This document shows, one piece after another, positions 1-9,705 of a stretch of DNA of 64,000 bases. Origin of the DNA: Sphingobacteriaceae bacterium (GTDB lineage Bacteria > Bacteroidota > Bacteroidia > Sphingobacteriales > Sphingobacteriaceae); the NCBI GenBank assembly GCA_947479815.1, contig CANKAT010000004.1:16211-80210 (forward strand). Reading direction: 5' to 3'. The notes below the pieces were generated by a model that worked only from the letters and a program-made list of their open reading frames with translations, was not told where the DNA came from and made no database searches. A program made the position numbers and the translations under genes. Position 1 is the first letter of the stretch. Every line of letters starts with the position of its first letter.

Positions 1-1975
1 TTCCACGGTCAAAAACTGGCACTCCATCTAAAAGAATCAGAGGCTCTACATTTCTTGGATAATCATTGGGATGAGGCTTAACTCTAACCAATATGGTAAA
101 ATCATCCTTTTGCCGAATCAAAGGAACTTCAGTAACATATTCTCTCAAAACCTCTTCCATGGTATTGAACCTGACAAAATTATCGAGTAGGTATGTTTTA
201 TCAGACTTAATATAAAAAGCAGTACTGTCTGTTAGGGCAGGATAAAAAGTCTTGAGCTTATCACCTGCAAAAATAGTTTGTACCTGACTGCTGACACTTT
301 GGTTCAGAATACTGGATTTGAATTTTTCAGACAATTTGAATTCATAAGGCCCTGAGGAAGAATATTTTTCAAAAAACGGATTTGAAATATCAATTCTATA
401 GGTTGAATCTTGCTGATATTTTGTTTGTGCAACTAGTTCAGAAGGCCCAAAAATATCTCTGGTATAAAACCTGACCTGGCCAGTATTATTGCTTTTAGAT
501 CCGTAAATATGAAGCTTTTTGCCCGGTACAGCCAAATATGCCATTATACCTAGTGCAGGTGTATTCGTTCGTGTATCCACTATTCTTCCGTTGATAATAT
601 GACCATCAATTTCAGGAAGAAATTCAACTGATGGAATTGTATTCTTCAGTAAATCCTGCCAAACAAATCGTCGCCAGCCATGTGTTAGCATCAGGTTATC
701 CAAAGCCGCCTTGCTTATATCGTCATTCGTATTGAAGTAATATGCAGGAGATTCAACATTTCCCTTCAAATCTGCTTTTAGCCATAAGTAATTAAAAATA
801 TCTCCATTATCTGCTTCCAGGTTATCTGTTGCATAAACTGATACCGAAGCATCAACTGCCAGAGCTTGTCCCTTTTCATCTTTAGTATCCAAATTGATGG
901 TCACCTTTTTCCTTGGCGCATACTGCTGTTGATTAGCACTGGTACTAATCAATAACTTACTGAAAGGTTTCTTGAAAAATAAACGCTCAGCAACTGCCTG
1001 ACCTAAATCATTAAATAGGGTCAAATGCGAAATACCTTCTCCGAGCATACTTTTATCAATCAGAAACTCTGCCTTTCCCATATTCAGATCAGCAGACACC
1101 TTCACGATTTTTACCTCTCTGGTGTGTACAAAAAGATGCACCTTCTGATTAGCAGAAACTCCATTTGTATACACACTTAGTTTTAACTTATCATTTTGAT
1201 TATCAGATAATTGAATAACATATCCTGTTTTTTCGAATGGAATTTCTTTACTAATGCTTTCACCTGGCAGTTCAATCAAAGCTCTATACGTTTTTCCTGC
1301 CTCAGGAATGAAAGAAAAACTACCTATGCCGAATTTCAAAGGTTTAAACCTGAGTAGAACTGCGTTGTTCTGATCAACTAGAGTACCATTGAAATCAACA
1401 CCTTTACCCTGATCATCTATGGCTCTGTAAGCCACTTTTCCAGGCAAATTCTCAATAATCTGTCCTCCTTCAGGAAAGAACTGAACATCATATCTTGTAG
1501 CAGCCTTTTTAGCCTGAAGATTTTCAGGTTTTAATAAAGAATTGATGATGCTGATGTTTTTATTGAAAAAATAATCAGGGCTGAAATTTTTCATCCAGTT
1601 GGTGTAAGCCCTGAGCTGATAATTTCCAGAAGTCAATGATACGGGTATATACAATGACCCATTCCCAGTTCCCTTTTCAATTGAAATCTTAGCTTGCAAA
1701 ATGGGCTTTTGATTTTTATCAATTACCTCAACATAGGCAATCTTACTTAAGTCTAATAACTCATTTTTAGCACCTGAGGTATAGTAAAGTTTAAACCAAA
1801 TGATCTCACCTGCCAGATACATTTCCCTATCGGTGTGAACAAATATTTTTTCCTGAAGGTTATTTGCATTAAAATTTTCAAATCGAGAGGAAATACTATC
1901 TAGATTTAATTGCTGAGCCTGAACATTAGAGATAAAAACCAACAAAAAAAATATCCATGCAAATCTGAAGGTCAT
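1..1975 (-). CDS. MG2-domain surface protein, 3' end outside window
   Basis: This is a partial gene: the reading frame opens at an ATG at 1975 and stays open to base 1, so the C-terminus is missing. The N-terminus (MTFRFAWIFFLLVFISNVQA) is a signal peptide. At about residue 40 the motif FVHTDREMYLAGEIIWFK marks an MG2-like (alpha-2-macroglobulin family) beta-sandwich, followed by further all-beta repeats. Near the window edge the stretch VEPLILLDGVPVFD resembles the start of a TonB-receptor plug-like segment, as in many large Bacteroidota proteins of this class. It lies 57 bp downstream of a DUF4249 gene on the same strand and is probably the last known member of the operon that starts at 6700. 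Its location is inferred to be periplasmic or cell-surface and its function is unknown. Not tracked as an ORF because it runs off the edge; the translation was read by eye. Confidence 0.8.
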   Translation of the reverse strand, partial: MTFRFAWIFFLLVFISNVQAQQLNLDSISSRFENFNANNLQEKIFVHTDREMYLAGEIIWFKLYYTSGAKNELLDLSKIAYVEVIDKNQKPILQAKISIEKGTGNGSLYIPVSLTSGNYQLRAYTNWMKNFSPDYFFNKNISIINSLLKPENLQAKKAATRYDVQFFPEGGQIIENLPGKVAYRAIDDQGKGVDFNGTLVDQNNAVLLRFKPLKFGIGSFSFIPEAGKTYRALIELPGESISKEIPFEKTGYVIQLSDNQNDKLKLSVYTNGVSANQKVHLFVHTREVKIVKVSADLNMGKAEFLIDKSMLGEGISHLTLFNDLGQAVAERLFFKKPFSKLLISTSANQQQYAPRKKVTINLDTKDEKGQALAVDASVSVYATDNLEADNGDIFNYLWLKADLKGNVESPAYYFNTNDDISKAALDNLMLTHGWRRFVWQDLLKNTIPSVEFLPEIDGHIINGRIVDTRTNTPALGIMAYLAVPGKKLHIYGSKSNNTGQVRFYTRDIFGPSELVAQTKYQQDSTYRIDISNPFFEKYSSSGPYEFKLSEKFKSSILNQSVSSQVQTIFAGDKLKTFYPALTDSTAFYIKSDKTYLLDNFVRFNTMEEVLREYVTEVPLIRQKDDFTILVRVKPHPNDYPRNVEPLILLDGVPVFDRG

Positions 1976-2032
1976 AGTGGAAGAAATATGTATTGGTTTG
2001 TACATTTTTTTAAAGCTGATTATGTATTCGAT

Positions 2033-3172
2033 CTACCAAAAAGCAGGCTTAATACTACTGCCTTTTAACCTACAATCAAGGCAATTGGCAGTACTTCCAT
2101 TATACGTTTCTATTTTACCACTCGCCCCCAAATTGGATATAGTAACCAGATTTTTCCCATCCTTGAAGTAAGCATCCAAACTATCTTTTCGATTAGGAAC
2201 CGTTAGTGTACCACAGTTCATGTTAAAATTCCACCCTGGAACCTGAGTATAGTTGATAAAAATTCGTTTTTCCATAATCCCTGAAATGGTCATAAACCCG
2301 ATTACCATTTCATTTGGATCTGTAATGCATTTAATATTTCCGTTGATCTCTGAAGGTTGAATATCAAAAAATGAACCCTGCTGCTCTGAATTTTTCTTCA
2401 TGATACTCAAATATTCAAAAGCTTCCTGACCTATTGCATATTGCTTGGTAAGAATACTATATCTCACATCTAGTTTTTCAGCACGGTTTTGAATAGTTAC
2501 CAATGGAAAACGATGCACCACATCTGAATTAAGTTTTGCAGTTGAGGCAATTAATAAACCGGTTGATTTTTCAGTAACATAACAAGTAAACAAAGCAAGC
2601 ATTTCATTTTGGTCTCTTGCCACCATTACGCCATTTTTGTAAATATTTTCAGAATAGGCAGAAGAACGTATCTCCCAAGTTTCCTGATAGTCCCACTGAT
2701 AATACTTGGTATTATTTTTACTATCGTGGGCATTCACATATATCTTAACTCCTTCAGTTGTTTTTTCCCAGTTCACACTGTCAATGGCTGGTGTGGTGCG
2801 AACAGTCATCAGTTCAGACAGGTATTCTTTACCTAGAGCAGTTCTGATTCTAAGTCGGTATTTCTGATTAGGGTCTAGATTCATTTGGGGGGCAGAATAG
2901 GTGCCGGCAGTATTCTCAGTAAGTGGGAAAATAGTATTATTTTGTGCTTCAACCTGTACTTTTGCCTTGGTTTCACTACTAGCCTTTAACTTATCTGCTA
3001 ACTTCAGAGTCCGGCTTAAATAAATAGTAGTTTGGCCCGCAGTATTAATTACACCCTCCACAACAAGTAAACTAGGTGATTCTGTAATTCCATCATGTAC
3101 AAAAGGCTTTTTACAAGCCAGACTGAAAAAGAGGATAGATAAAATTACCGTAGTTATATAATTTCTTTTCAT
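2033..3172 (-). CDS. DUF4249 family lipoprotein
   Basis: A 379-residue lipoprotein of the DUF4249 family, which is found beside TonB-dependent receptors in Bacteroidota. The start chosen is the ATG at 3172, because it gives MKRNYITTVILSILFFSLAC, a signal peptide ending in a lipobox with the acylated Cys at residue 20. A longer frame beginning at 3214 lies inside the upstream receptor gene and has no sensible signal sequence. The family hallmark follows the lipobox: a segment with LLVVEGVINTAGQTTIYLSR and then beta-rich repeats. The gene starts 4 bp after the receptor stop, so the two are surely co-transcribed. By family knowledge it is an outer-membrane-associated partner of the receptor; substrate unknown. 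Confidence 0.85.
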   Translation of the reverse strand: MKRNYITTVILSILFFSLACKKPFVHDGITESPSLLVVEGVINTAGQTTIYLSRTLKLADKLKASSETKAKVQVEAQNNTIFPLTENTAGTYSAPQMNLDPNQKYRLRIRTALGKEYLSELMTVRTTPAIDSVNWEKTTEGVKIYVNAHDSKNNTKYYQWDYQETWEIRSSAYSENIYKNGVMVARDQNEMLALFTCYVTEKSTGLLIASTAKLNSDVVHRFPLVTIQNRAEKLDVRYSILTKQYAIGQEAFEYLSIMKKNSEQQGSFFDIQPSEINGNIKCITDPNEMVIGFMTISGIMEKRIFINYTQVPGWNFNMNCGTLTVPNRKDSLDAYFKDGKNLVTISNLGASGKIETYNGSTANCLDCRLKGSSIKPAFW

Positions 3173-3176
3173 CACG

Positions 3177-5954
3177 TTAAAACCTGATATTATAATTAAC
3201 AAAAGGAATGGCATTTCCGAAAATGGACAGCTGATACCCTTTGATTACTCCTTTTTCTGAAACAAAATAAGTTGAATACGCATTATCCCTGCCAGTAACA
3301 TTGTAAATCCCGATCGTCCATGAGCTATGTGTTAACTGATGGATTTTATGATTGCCTTCAATATTGAGCGAAAAATCGGTTCTGAAATAATCGGGGGCTC
3401 TGAATTCATTACGGCCCGAATAACTAGCTCTCAAAGATCCTGCATAATAGTATTTTCCAACCGGTACTGTAATTGGTCTTCCAGTGCTGTAGGTAGTGTT
3501 AAAGGAAGCACTAAACCTATGTGAAAATCGGTAGTTTCCAACAAGACTGAAATCATGAGGTTTATCAAAATTAGCTGGATAATAGTTTCCCTGATTTACG
3601 ATCTGACCAGCATTCGGATCATCCGACATCAATAAAGTACGTGAATAGGTATAACCTACCCAACCATTTAGCTTACCACTTAATTTTTTAACCAGAAATT
3701 CAACCCCATAGGCCTTACCTTTGGTGTTGATCACATCTGTTTCAATATGATGGTTTAAAACCAATGAAGCACCGCTTTTATAATCCAAATAATCTTTTAA
3801 CCGCTTATAATATCCTTCAATAGAGGTTTCAATGGTATTCGACTTAAAATTCTTGTAAAGACCCAGAGAAACCTGATCACCATATTGAGGTTTAATATTG
3901 GGGTCACTGAGTTTCCAAATATCGGTTGGTGAAATAGCTGTACTATTAGTTAACAGATGAATATATTGTCTTAGCGTATTGTAACCAGTCTTAATAGAAA
4001 GGTCTTCAGTAATCTGATATCGTGCAGATAAACGAAGTTCAGGGCCATGATACGTTTTGATCAGATCTCCTTTTGCATATGATTTAGTTCCAATACTATT
4101 AATTGACTCCTTGGGCAAACCAGGGGCATATAAATTAACATTGTTTGGGCCCAGGTAATTAAACATTGAGTACCGAAGTCCAAGATCTAGCGACAGGTTA
4201 GAGGTCAGATCAAAACGATCACCAATATATGCTGCACTTTCAAATGCCTGTTCAGAGGCAAGCGCATTAGGTTTCACCAAAGATTTAGAACCTAATGGCT
4301 GAAATGATCCCGGATGCAGATTGTAGCGGGTAGTGCTTAATCCAAAATCAATGGTATGTTTTGAGCTTAAATAATAATTGAAATTTGCTTTTCCATTGGT
4401 TTGATTAATATCAAAAGCCATTTTATAGGCATTTACAGGATTTACATCACTCCGATTGTCATATTGATACCTGCTAAAACCACCTACAAATACTGCTGTT
4501 AACTTATTACTGAATATATGCTTCCATTTCATGGACATATTTTTATTACTGTAAGCATAGGTAGTATCACTACTTAGATTTGAATTATCATCACTTAAAT
4601 ACCCCGTAAAATACAGATTGTTTTTTTCGTTGATCTGATGGCTTAATCTAAGATTCACATCATAAAAAGATGCTTTGCTATCTTTATATCCTGAATCATC
4701 AGGCAGCATCTTCAATAGCCAATTGGAATAGGTTGTTCTACCACCAAGAATAAATGAAGTTTTATCTTTAATAATTGGGCCTTCAATACTCATTCTGCCG
4801 GTTAAAAGACCAATTCCGGCCTTACCCGTTATCTTTTTTGTATTACCATCCCTACTATTCACATCAAGAACAGATGATAATCTACCTCCAAAACGTGAAG
4901 GAATACTGCTTTTGTATAACTCAACATCTTTAACCACATCCGGATTAAAGGCAGAAAAGAACCCGAAAAAATGAGATGGATTATAGATAGTAAGATCATC
5001 GAACAGAATGAGGTTCTGATCTACAGCTCCACCCCTCACATTAAAACCGTTGCCAGCCTCACCTACAGATTTCACTCCCGGCAAAGTCAACATGACCTTA
5101 ATGATATCTGCTTCACCGAATGCTACAGGAACCTGTTTGATAGAACTAATGTTGAGTTTCTCCACTCCCATCTGCACATTCCTTACATTCTTAGAGTTTT
5201 CGGCTGAAATAACCACTTCTCTAAGCGAAAGGACCTGCGTTTGAATCTCAATATCAAGTTTACCCTCCGAATAAAGTTCGATGCGGCGTTTGGTATCAAT
5301 AATGCCAAGCGCTTTGATATTGAGCGTATGCGGGCCTTTAGGTAATACCAGCGAATAATATCCAAACTGATCGGTATAGGTTCCTATGCGTGGATTTTCA
5401 ACAAAAACCGATGCTCCGATTACAGGCTCACCTGTCTTAGAATCTTTAAGATATCCCGCAAGTGAAACATTACCCGGCTTATTTTGTGAGGTTTTAGTGC
5501 CGATCTGAACAATTTTATTATCAAGTGTTGATACCAACTCAGATGAACTTGAAAGCTCTGCAACATTCGAAGGATCTTTTTGACTGATCCATCTTAAGGA
5601 GTCTCTTTCTGAAGCAAATATCCCATAAGGTAAATCGGCAATAATTTGTACGCTTTTGGTTAAAAAAATATTATCCTGTTGATCAATAGAGAACTTAAAT
5701 GCAGTAGTATTAAATACCTTATTCAGAATGAATTGCACAGAAACTGCATTTGTACTGAGGTTTACCCTCAAACTGTCAAACTCTGCTGCTTTGTAGTAAA
5801 AATGATAATTCGTTTTTGATTCAATATCTACCACAAGTTCTGAAATGGTAGCGTTTTTAAAATCCACGTTAATCAGGCCTGACTTTACCTGAGCTGATAT
5901 CTGTATTACACAGAACAGAAAAAAAACAACTAGTAAATGGCTTTTAAATTTCAT
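3177..5954 (-). CDS. TonB-dependent receptor with STN and carboxypeptidase-regulatory-like domains
   Basis: A 925-residue outer-membrane receptor. Domains in order: signal peptide (about 1-22), secretin/TonB short N-terminal STN domain (about 25-90), a CarboxypepD_reg-like beta-sandwich (about 163-250, with GEPVIGASVFV), a plug domain (about 265-370, with GNGFNVRGGAVDQNLILFDD) and a 22-strand barrel ending in an aromatic residue (NYNIRF). The STN domain is typical of receptors that signal through a FecR-type anti-sigma factor, but no sigma or FecR gene lies in view. The ATG at 5954 was chosen over the TTG at 5957; it overlaps the upstream stop by one base (TGATG), which implies translational coupling. 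Ligand unknown; the DUF4249 lipoprotein and MG2 protein downstream are likely partners. Confidence 0.9.
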   Translation of the reverse strand: MKFKSHLLVVFFLFCVIQISAQVKSGLINVDFKNATISELVVDIESKTNYHFYYKAAEFDSLRVNLSTNAVSVQFILNKVFNTTAFKFSIDQQDNIFLTKSVQIIADLPYGIFASERDSLRWISQKDPSNVAELSSSSELVSTLDNKIVQIGTKTSQNKPGNVSLAGYLKDSKTGEPVIGASVFVENPRIGTYTDQFGYYSLVLPKGPHTLNIKALGIIDTKRRIELYSEGKLDIEIQTQVLSLREVVISAENSKNVRNVQMGVEKLNISSIKQVPVAFGEADIIKVMLTLPGVKSVGEAGNGFNVRGGAVDQNLILFDDLTIYNPSHFFGFFSAFNPDVVKDVELYKSSIPSRFGGRLSSVLDVNSRDGNTKKITGKAGIGLLTGRMSIEGPIIKDKTSFILGGRTTYSNWLLKMLPDDSGYKDSKASFYDVNLRLSHQINEKNNLYFTGYLSDDNSNLSSDTTYAYSNKNMSMKWKHIFSNKLTAVFVGGFSRYQYDNRSDVNPVNAYKMAFDINQTNGKANFNYYLSSKHTIDFGLSTTRYNLHPGSFQPLGSKSLVKPNALASEQAFESAAYIGDRFDLTSNLSLDLGLRYSMFNYLGPNNVNLYAPGLPKESINSIGTKSYAKGDLIKTYHGPELRLSARYQITEDLSIKTGYNTLRQYIHLLTNSTAISPTDIWKLSDPNIKPQYGDQVSLGLYKNFKSNTIETSIEGYYKRLKDYLDYKSGASLVLNHHIETDVINTKGKAYGVEFLVKKLSGKLNGWVGYTYSRTLLMSDDPNAGQIVNQGNYYPANFDKPHDFSLVGNYRFSHRFSASFNTTYSTGRPITVPVGKYYYAGSLRASYSGRNEFRAPDYFRTDFSLNIEGNHKIHQLTHSSWTIGIYNVTGRDNAYSTYFVSEKGVIKGYQLSIFGNAIPFVNYNIRF

Positions 5955-6700
5955 CAATCAATTTTTAACTGATCATAAAATGAAACCATCATAACTATTG
6001 CTTTTTCAGGGTCTTTCTTAAATTTGATCGCATTCTTTTTGAGATGAGACAGAATCTCTTTCTGTTTATTTCCCAATGCCTTTAAAACCGATCCTGAACT
6101 TAGCACTGAAAAGTATTTTCCTTCCTTTTTAAGGTAAATCTCATTTTTTTGCTTTAAAATTTTGGTAAAAATTCCTTCTGGTGATACATCTTCCAAAGTG
6201 CCTTTATATCGCCGCACTAGCACCTCCGTTTTTCCTATATAGATATGGTCATAGAAACCAGTAGTTAATGAATTAGAATTGGAGGGATCTTGAACAACCT
6301 TTTTAAATTCATGCCCAAACATAGAAAAATAATCAATTCGTTCATTATGAAGACTGATCATCGATAAACTGTCTATATTCTGTACAACAACCTGATCCTT
6401 AACTAGATCATACCACATTGGAATGTCCTGATAAAGCATTCCATCGTAAAAAATCGTTCCTTGAGTTAATTTAGCAGATTCAAAAAACTGATGACCATTG
6501 CTTAATTGATAGGGATAACCGGTATATGCAGGTCCATGGTAAATTCCTGACTGTTCACCTAAAGATTTATAATATCGAGAAACCGTATTTTTTAGAGCTA
6601 GCTGTTGATAGTTTTTATCGGTTTGAATTTGGCCAAACGACACTTCATGACCAAAACATATAAAAATGATTGTAAAAATGAAGGTAGCAGTTCTGAACAT
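5954..6700 (-). CDS. secreted protein of unknown function, first gene of the receptor operon
   Basis: A 248-residue protein I do not recognise at family level. It has a signal peptide (MFRTATFIFTIIFICFG with a cleavage site near SFGQ) and no further membrane segment. The mature part mixes Tyr-rich beta stretches such as GPAYTGYPYQLSNGHQFF with a Lys-rich C-terminal half. It ends in a TGA that overlaps the start of the downstream receptor gene by one base, so it is the first gene of a coupled operon with the receptor, DUF4249 and MG2 genes. A periplasmic accessory role for the receptor is inferred from position alone. Confidence 0.75.
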   Translation of the reverse strand: MFRTATFIFTIIFICFGHEVSFGQIQTDKNYQQLALKNTVSRYYKSLGEQSGIYHGPAYTGYPYQLSNGHQFFESAKLTQGTIFYDGMLYQDIPMWYDLVKDQVVVQNIDSLSMISLHNERIDYFSMFGHEFKKVVQDPSNSNSLTTGFYDHIYIGKTEVLVRRYKGTLEDVSPEGIFTKILKQKNEIYLKKEGKYFSVLSSGSVLKALGNKQKEILSHLKKNAIKFKKDPEKAIVMMVSFYDQLKID

Positions 6701-6977
6701 ACAGTATCGTAAATTATTTTTTATCGCTTAAATTCTCATATCAAATTGGATTTTCTGCGATAAACTAGTTCGAATGTATATAAATTTTAATTAGTGCATA
6801 CGCTAAGTTTGTAATATAACTGATAGAATTGGGAGGTGGTATAAATTCCAGGTGCTTATGAATCATTAATAGGTATTCTATCCACTATCAAGGACTAAAA
6901 TTTTTCAATGACAGAAAATCACCTGTAAATAGGGGAACTTTATTTTGTAATTTTTAATTGAAACCGGTGGTGTATGC

Positions 6978-7667
6978 TTATTCAAAAATCTCCACTTTCC
7001 GTTCAATAGCACCTAGGGTAATCAGGTATTGTGCAATCATATACGTTGCCATGATTAAAACACCTGAAAAAGAAAAAGGTTCAACAAACTTATTATAAGC
7101 TAGTGCAGAATCAGAGATCACAAAAAATAGTGCACCCCAGTAGATCAACCTAAAACTAAGCAGATTTACTCTTCTGTAACGGTATCCAGCCAATATTGCC
7201 ATCATAGATATCACAAACATATAAGCCATAACCGGAATCCTGAAATCATTCAGATAATCGCGAATCCATGAATAATAACTCAAAGAAAAAACTCCCATGA
7301 CAAATAGCATGAGGTGCCCATAAACCTTAGATGCCTGCGGATTATTTTTAAAATCTCTAAAGAATGCCATAGAATAAACGATATGCGCCAATAGAAATGA
7401 GACCAATCCATAAAGGAAGAAATAAACATCACTTCCCGCAAAAATCAAAAAACTATCACCAAACAGCGAAAAAAGTAAGCCTGCTAAAACCAATCTATTG
7501 AAACCTAAATTCATATTGACTTGCACATAAAAGTAAGCACCCAGAGAAATACAAATTAGCGGTTTTATAAAAAGAACGTATTCCTGGAATAAAGCAGATT
7601 GAACGAGTAAATTCAAAATGATGATCACACTGAAAAGAAGGGTGAATTTTTTATGATTTTTTAACAT
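6978..7667 (-). CDS. YhhN-family lysoplasmalogenase-like membrane protein
   Basis: A 229-residue protein with about eight hydrophobic segments and the conserved acidic motifs of the YhhN/TMEM86 family: GLLFSLFGDSFLIF near residue 66 and YWGALFFVISDSALAYNKF near 176, followed by TYMIAQYLI. Known members (TMEM86B and a Legionella homologue) hydrolyse the vinyl-ether bond of lysoplasmalogen to give an aldehyde and a glycerophospho-base. The gene begins 3 bp after the stop of the sterol-desaturase-like gene upstream, so the two form an operon. That partner resembles alkylglycerol monooxygenase, another ether-bond-cleaving enzyme, which supports a role in ether-lipid turnover. The substrate in this organism is inferred, not shown. 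Confidence 0.82.
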   Translation of the reverse strand: MLKNHKKFTLLFSVIIILNLLVQSALFQEYVLFIKPLICISLGAYFYVQVNMNLGFNRLVLAGLLFSLFGDSFLIFAGSDVYFFLYGLVSFLLAHIVYSMAFFRDFKNNPQASKVYGHLMLFVMGVFSLSYYSWIRDYLNDFRIPVMAYMFVISMMAILAGYRYRRVNLLSFRLIYWGALFFVISDSALAYNKFVEPFSFSGVLIMATYMIAQYLITLGAIERKVEIFE

Positions 7668-7670
7668 AAA

Positions 7671-8876
7671 TTAGGCTCGCAAGAGTCGTTTAAACCAGAT
7701 AAATGAAAAGATAACTAAACTAGTATTCCCAATTAATAATTGAATGAAAAATACTTCTGCATTAAAAACAAATGGGCAAAGAATCCAAAACAAGAAACGG
7801 AAATATTCCAGGCTGATTGCCCATTTCTTTTGTTCCATCAAAGAACCGTAAGCTGTAAGGCTGATTATAACCAAAATCACGGAGGCAATAAGCTGTAATA
7901 AATTAAGTTTTGCGGCAGTAAAAATTAAAATACTTGCTATGGTCAATGAAAAAACGAATTGGAAAAGGATATATATAGTGAATCTCTGATCGTACTCAGG
8001 ACTATACTTAACATACGAATTGATATTTATTTCTTTGGGAATCTGCCTCCCGCCCATAGTCTCTGGAAACCAGCCAGGCGACTTTGTGAATACAAACAAT
8101 TTCTCTTTCATACCTTTTGCTCTATTAAAAGTAGCAAAGAGCTCAAGCCAGTAATGAATATTTGCCCAAACGGGATTCCAACTAGCTAGAGGCGTAGTAA
8201 TACCATAAACAACCTCCTCTTCCTCCTTTTGGAAAGTACCGAATAATCGATCCCAAATGATTAATGTTCCAGCATGATTTTTATCAATGTATTTTGGATT
8301 TGAGCCATGATGAACACGATGATGAGATGGAGTATTCAAGAACCACTCCAAAAAACCCATATCGCCAATTGCTCTGGTATGAATCCAAAATTGATACAGT
8401 GTATTGAATGCACTAACGGTAAGGAACATCACCGGCTCGAAACCAACAAATGCCAGAGGAAGATAGAATACCCATGAAAAACCTGATTGAAACCAGGATT
8501 GCCTTAGGGCAACAGTTAGGTTATACTCTTCCGATTGATGGTGAACAATATGTGCCGCCCATAATGCATTGATCTGATGACTTAATCGATGAAACCAGTA
8601 ATAAAAAAAATCTACCCCCATGAACAGAATTAACCAGGTCCATATTGTGTTCGGAAATGAATAGAATCGCCAAGATTCGTAAATGAATAAATACCCAAAA
8701 AAGGTAATTGTTTTTAAAAATATTCCTACTAATTGAGAACCAATTCCCTGACTAAGATTGGCCAAAGAATCATTTAACCTATAATAGTTAAGTTTTTTAT
8801 AGAAGGCGTAAACCAGCTCTACGGCTATCAGGATAAAGAAAACAGGAATCGAAAGGGCAATATAATCTACTTTCAT
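7671..8876 (-). CDS. fatty-acid hydroxylase superfamily protein, AGMO/sterol-desaturase type
   Basis: A 401-residue integral membrane diiron enzyme. Histidine clusters are clear: HRLSH at 96-100 (HX3H), HIVHH at 109-113 (HX2HH), and a third cluster, HHRVHH, within TPSHHRVHHGSN in the second half of the catalytic domain. The family covers sterol desaturases, fatty-acid hydroxylases and alkylglycerol monooxygenase (AGMO). The length, with a C-terminal block of about four extra membrane helices after residue 290, fits AGMO-like proteins better than short sterol desaturases. The 3-bp spacing to a lysoplasmalogenase-like gene points to ether-lipid cleavage. AGMO needs tetrahydrobiopterin, and no pterin gene lies nearby, so the exact reaction remains open. 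Confidence 0.83.
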   Translation of the reverse strand: MKVDYIALSIPVFFILIAVELVYAFYKKLNYYRLNDSLANLSQGIGSQLVGIFLKTITFFGYLFIYESWRFYSFPNTIWTWLILFMGVDFFYYWFHRLSHQINALWAAHIVHHQSEEYNLTVALRQSWFQSGFSWVFYLPLAFVGFEPVMFLTVSAFNTLYQFWIHTRAIGDMGFLEWFLNTPSHHRVHHGSNPKYIDKNHAGTLIIWDRLFGTFQKEEEEVVYGITTPLASWNPVWANIHYWLELFATFNRAKGMKEKLFVFTKSPGWFPETMGGRQIPKEININSYVKYSPEYDQRFTIYILFQFVFSLTIASILIFTAAKLNLLQLIASVILVIISLTAYGSLMEQKKWAISLEYFRFLFWILCPFVFNAEVFFIQLLIGNTSLVIFSFIWFKRLLRA

Positions 8877-9015
8877 GAATCCAATTTAGGCTTTTAACCT
8901 GAAGACAAAAAATCTGGATGAATATTGTACAATTCTGCATTAGGCTGTCTATATTAGCAGTTCCGCAAATTTAGAATGCGGATACGCTGACCTTATACTT
9001 TAAAAATACTATTAC

Positions 9016-9705
9016 ATGAAACGATTTCTTCTAATTTTGGCCGCATCGGCAATTTCAACATTAAGCTTTGCACAAACAAAACCCATGGCTACAACAGCTC
9101 CATTATTCAAAACCCCTAGCGACTCTGCCAGTTATGCTTTTGGCGCAAGTATCGCCAATGATCTGAAATCACGTGGAGTCACAAGTTTAAATTATTCATT
9201 GATCTCAAAAGCCATGAATGATGTTTTATCTGGCGGAGTAGTTATTATGAGTCCTGAAAAATGTCAGCAAGTTATTTATACTTTTTTAAGTGCCATTGAA
9301 AAGAAAAAATTTGAGGGCTCGATCACAACTGCTGCAAATTTTTTGGCAGAAAACAAGAAAAAACCGGGAGTAACTACACTTCCAAGTGGTTTACAATTTG
9401 AAATTATAACTCCGGCAACTGGAGCTAAACCAGTGGCAACAGATGAGGTTACCGTACATTATAAAGGTACTCTTACCAATGGAAGTCAGTTTGATAGTTC
9501 TTTAGATCGCGGTGAACCAACTACATTTACGTTAAATCAGGTTATCCCAGGATGGACTGAAGGTCTTCAGCAAATGTCAGTAGGATCAAAATACCGTTTC
9601 TTTATCCCTCATGCTCTTGGTTATGGAGAACGTGGAGCTGGCAAAGATATCCCTCCTTATAGTACGCTAATATTTGAAGTTGAATTGATCAAGATTGGGA
9701 AGTAG
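9016..9705 (+). CDS. FKBP-type peptidyl-prolyl isomerase, FkpA-like, secreted
   Basis: A 229-residue periplasmic foldase. The signal peptide is MKRFLLILAASAISTLSFA with cleavage before Q. Residues about 30-110 form the helical FkpA/MIP-type dimerisation domain (SDSASYAFGASIANDLK). Residues about 120-228 form the FKBP domain with VTVHYKGTLTNGSQFDSS and GWTEGLQQMSVGSKYRFFIP, which hold the substrate-pocket aromatics. It is expected to catalyse proline cis-trans isomerisation of exported proteins. The gene stands alone between divergent and convergent neighbours. Its last codons run without a break into the purine-rich heptamer tract, and no conventional terminator follows. Confidence 0.93.
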   Translation: MKRFLLILAASAISTLSFAQTKPMATTAPLFKTPSDSASYAFGASIANDLKSRGVTSLNYSLISKAMNDVLSGGVVIMSPEKCQQVIYTFLSAIEKKKFEGSITTAANFLAENKKKPGVTTLPSGLQFEIITPATGAKPVATDEVTVHYKGTLTNGSQFDSSLDRGEPTTFTLNQVIPGWTEGLQQMSVGSKYRFFIPHALGYGERGAGKDIPPYSTLIFEVELIKIGK

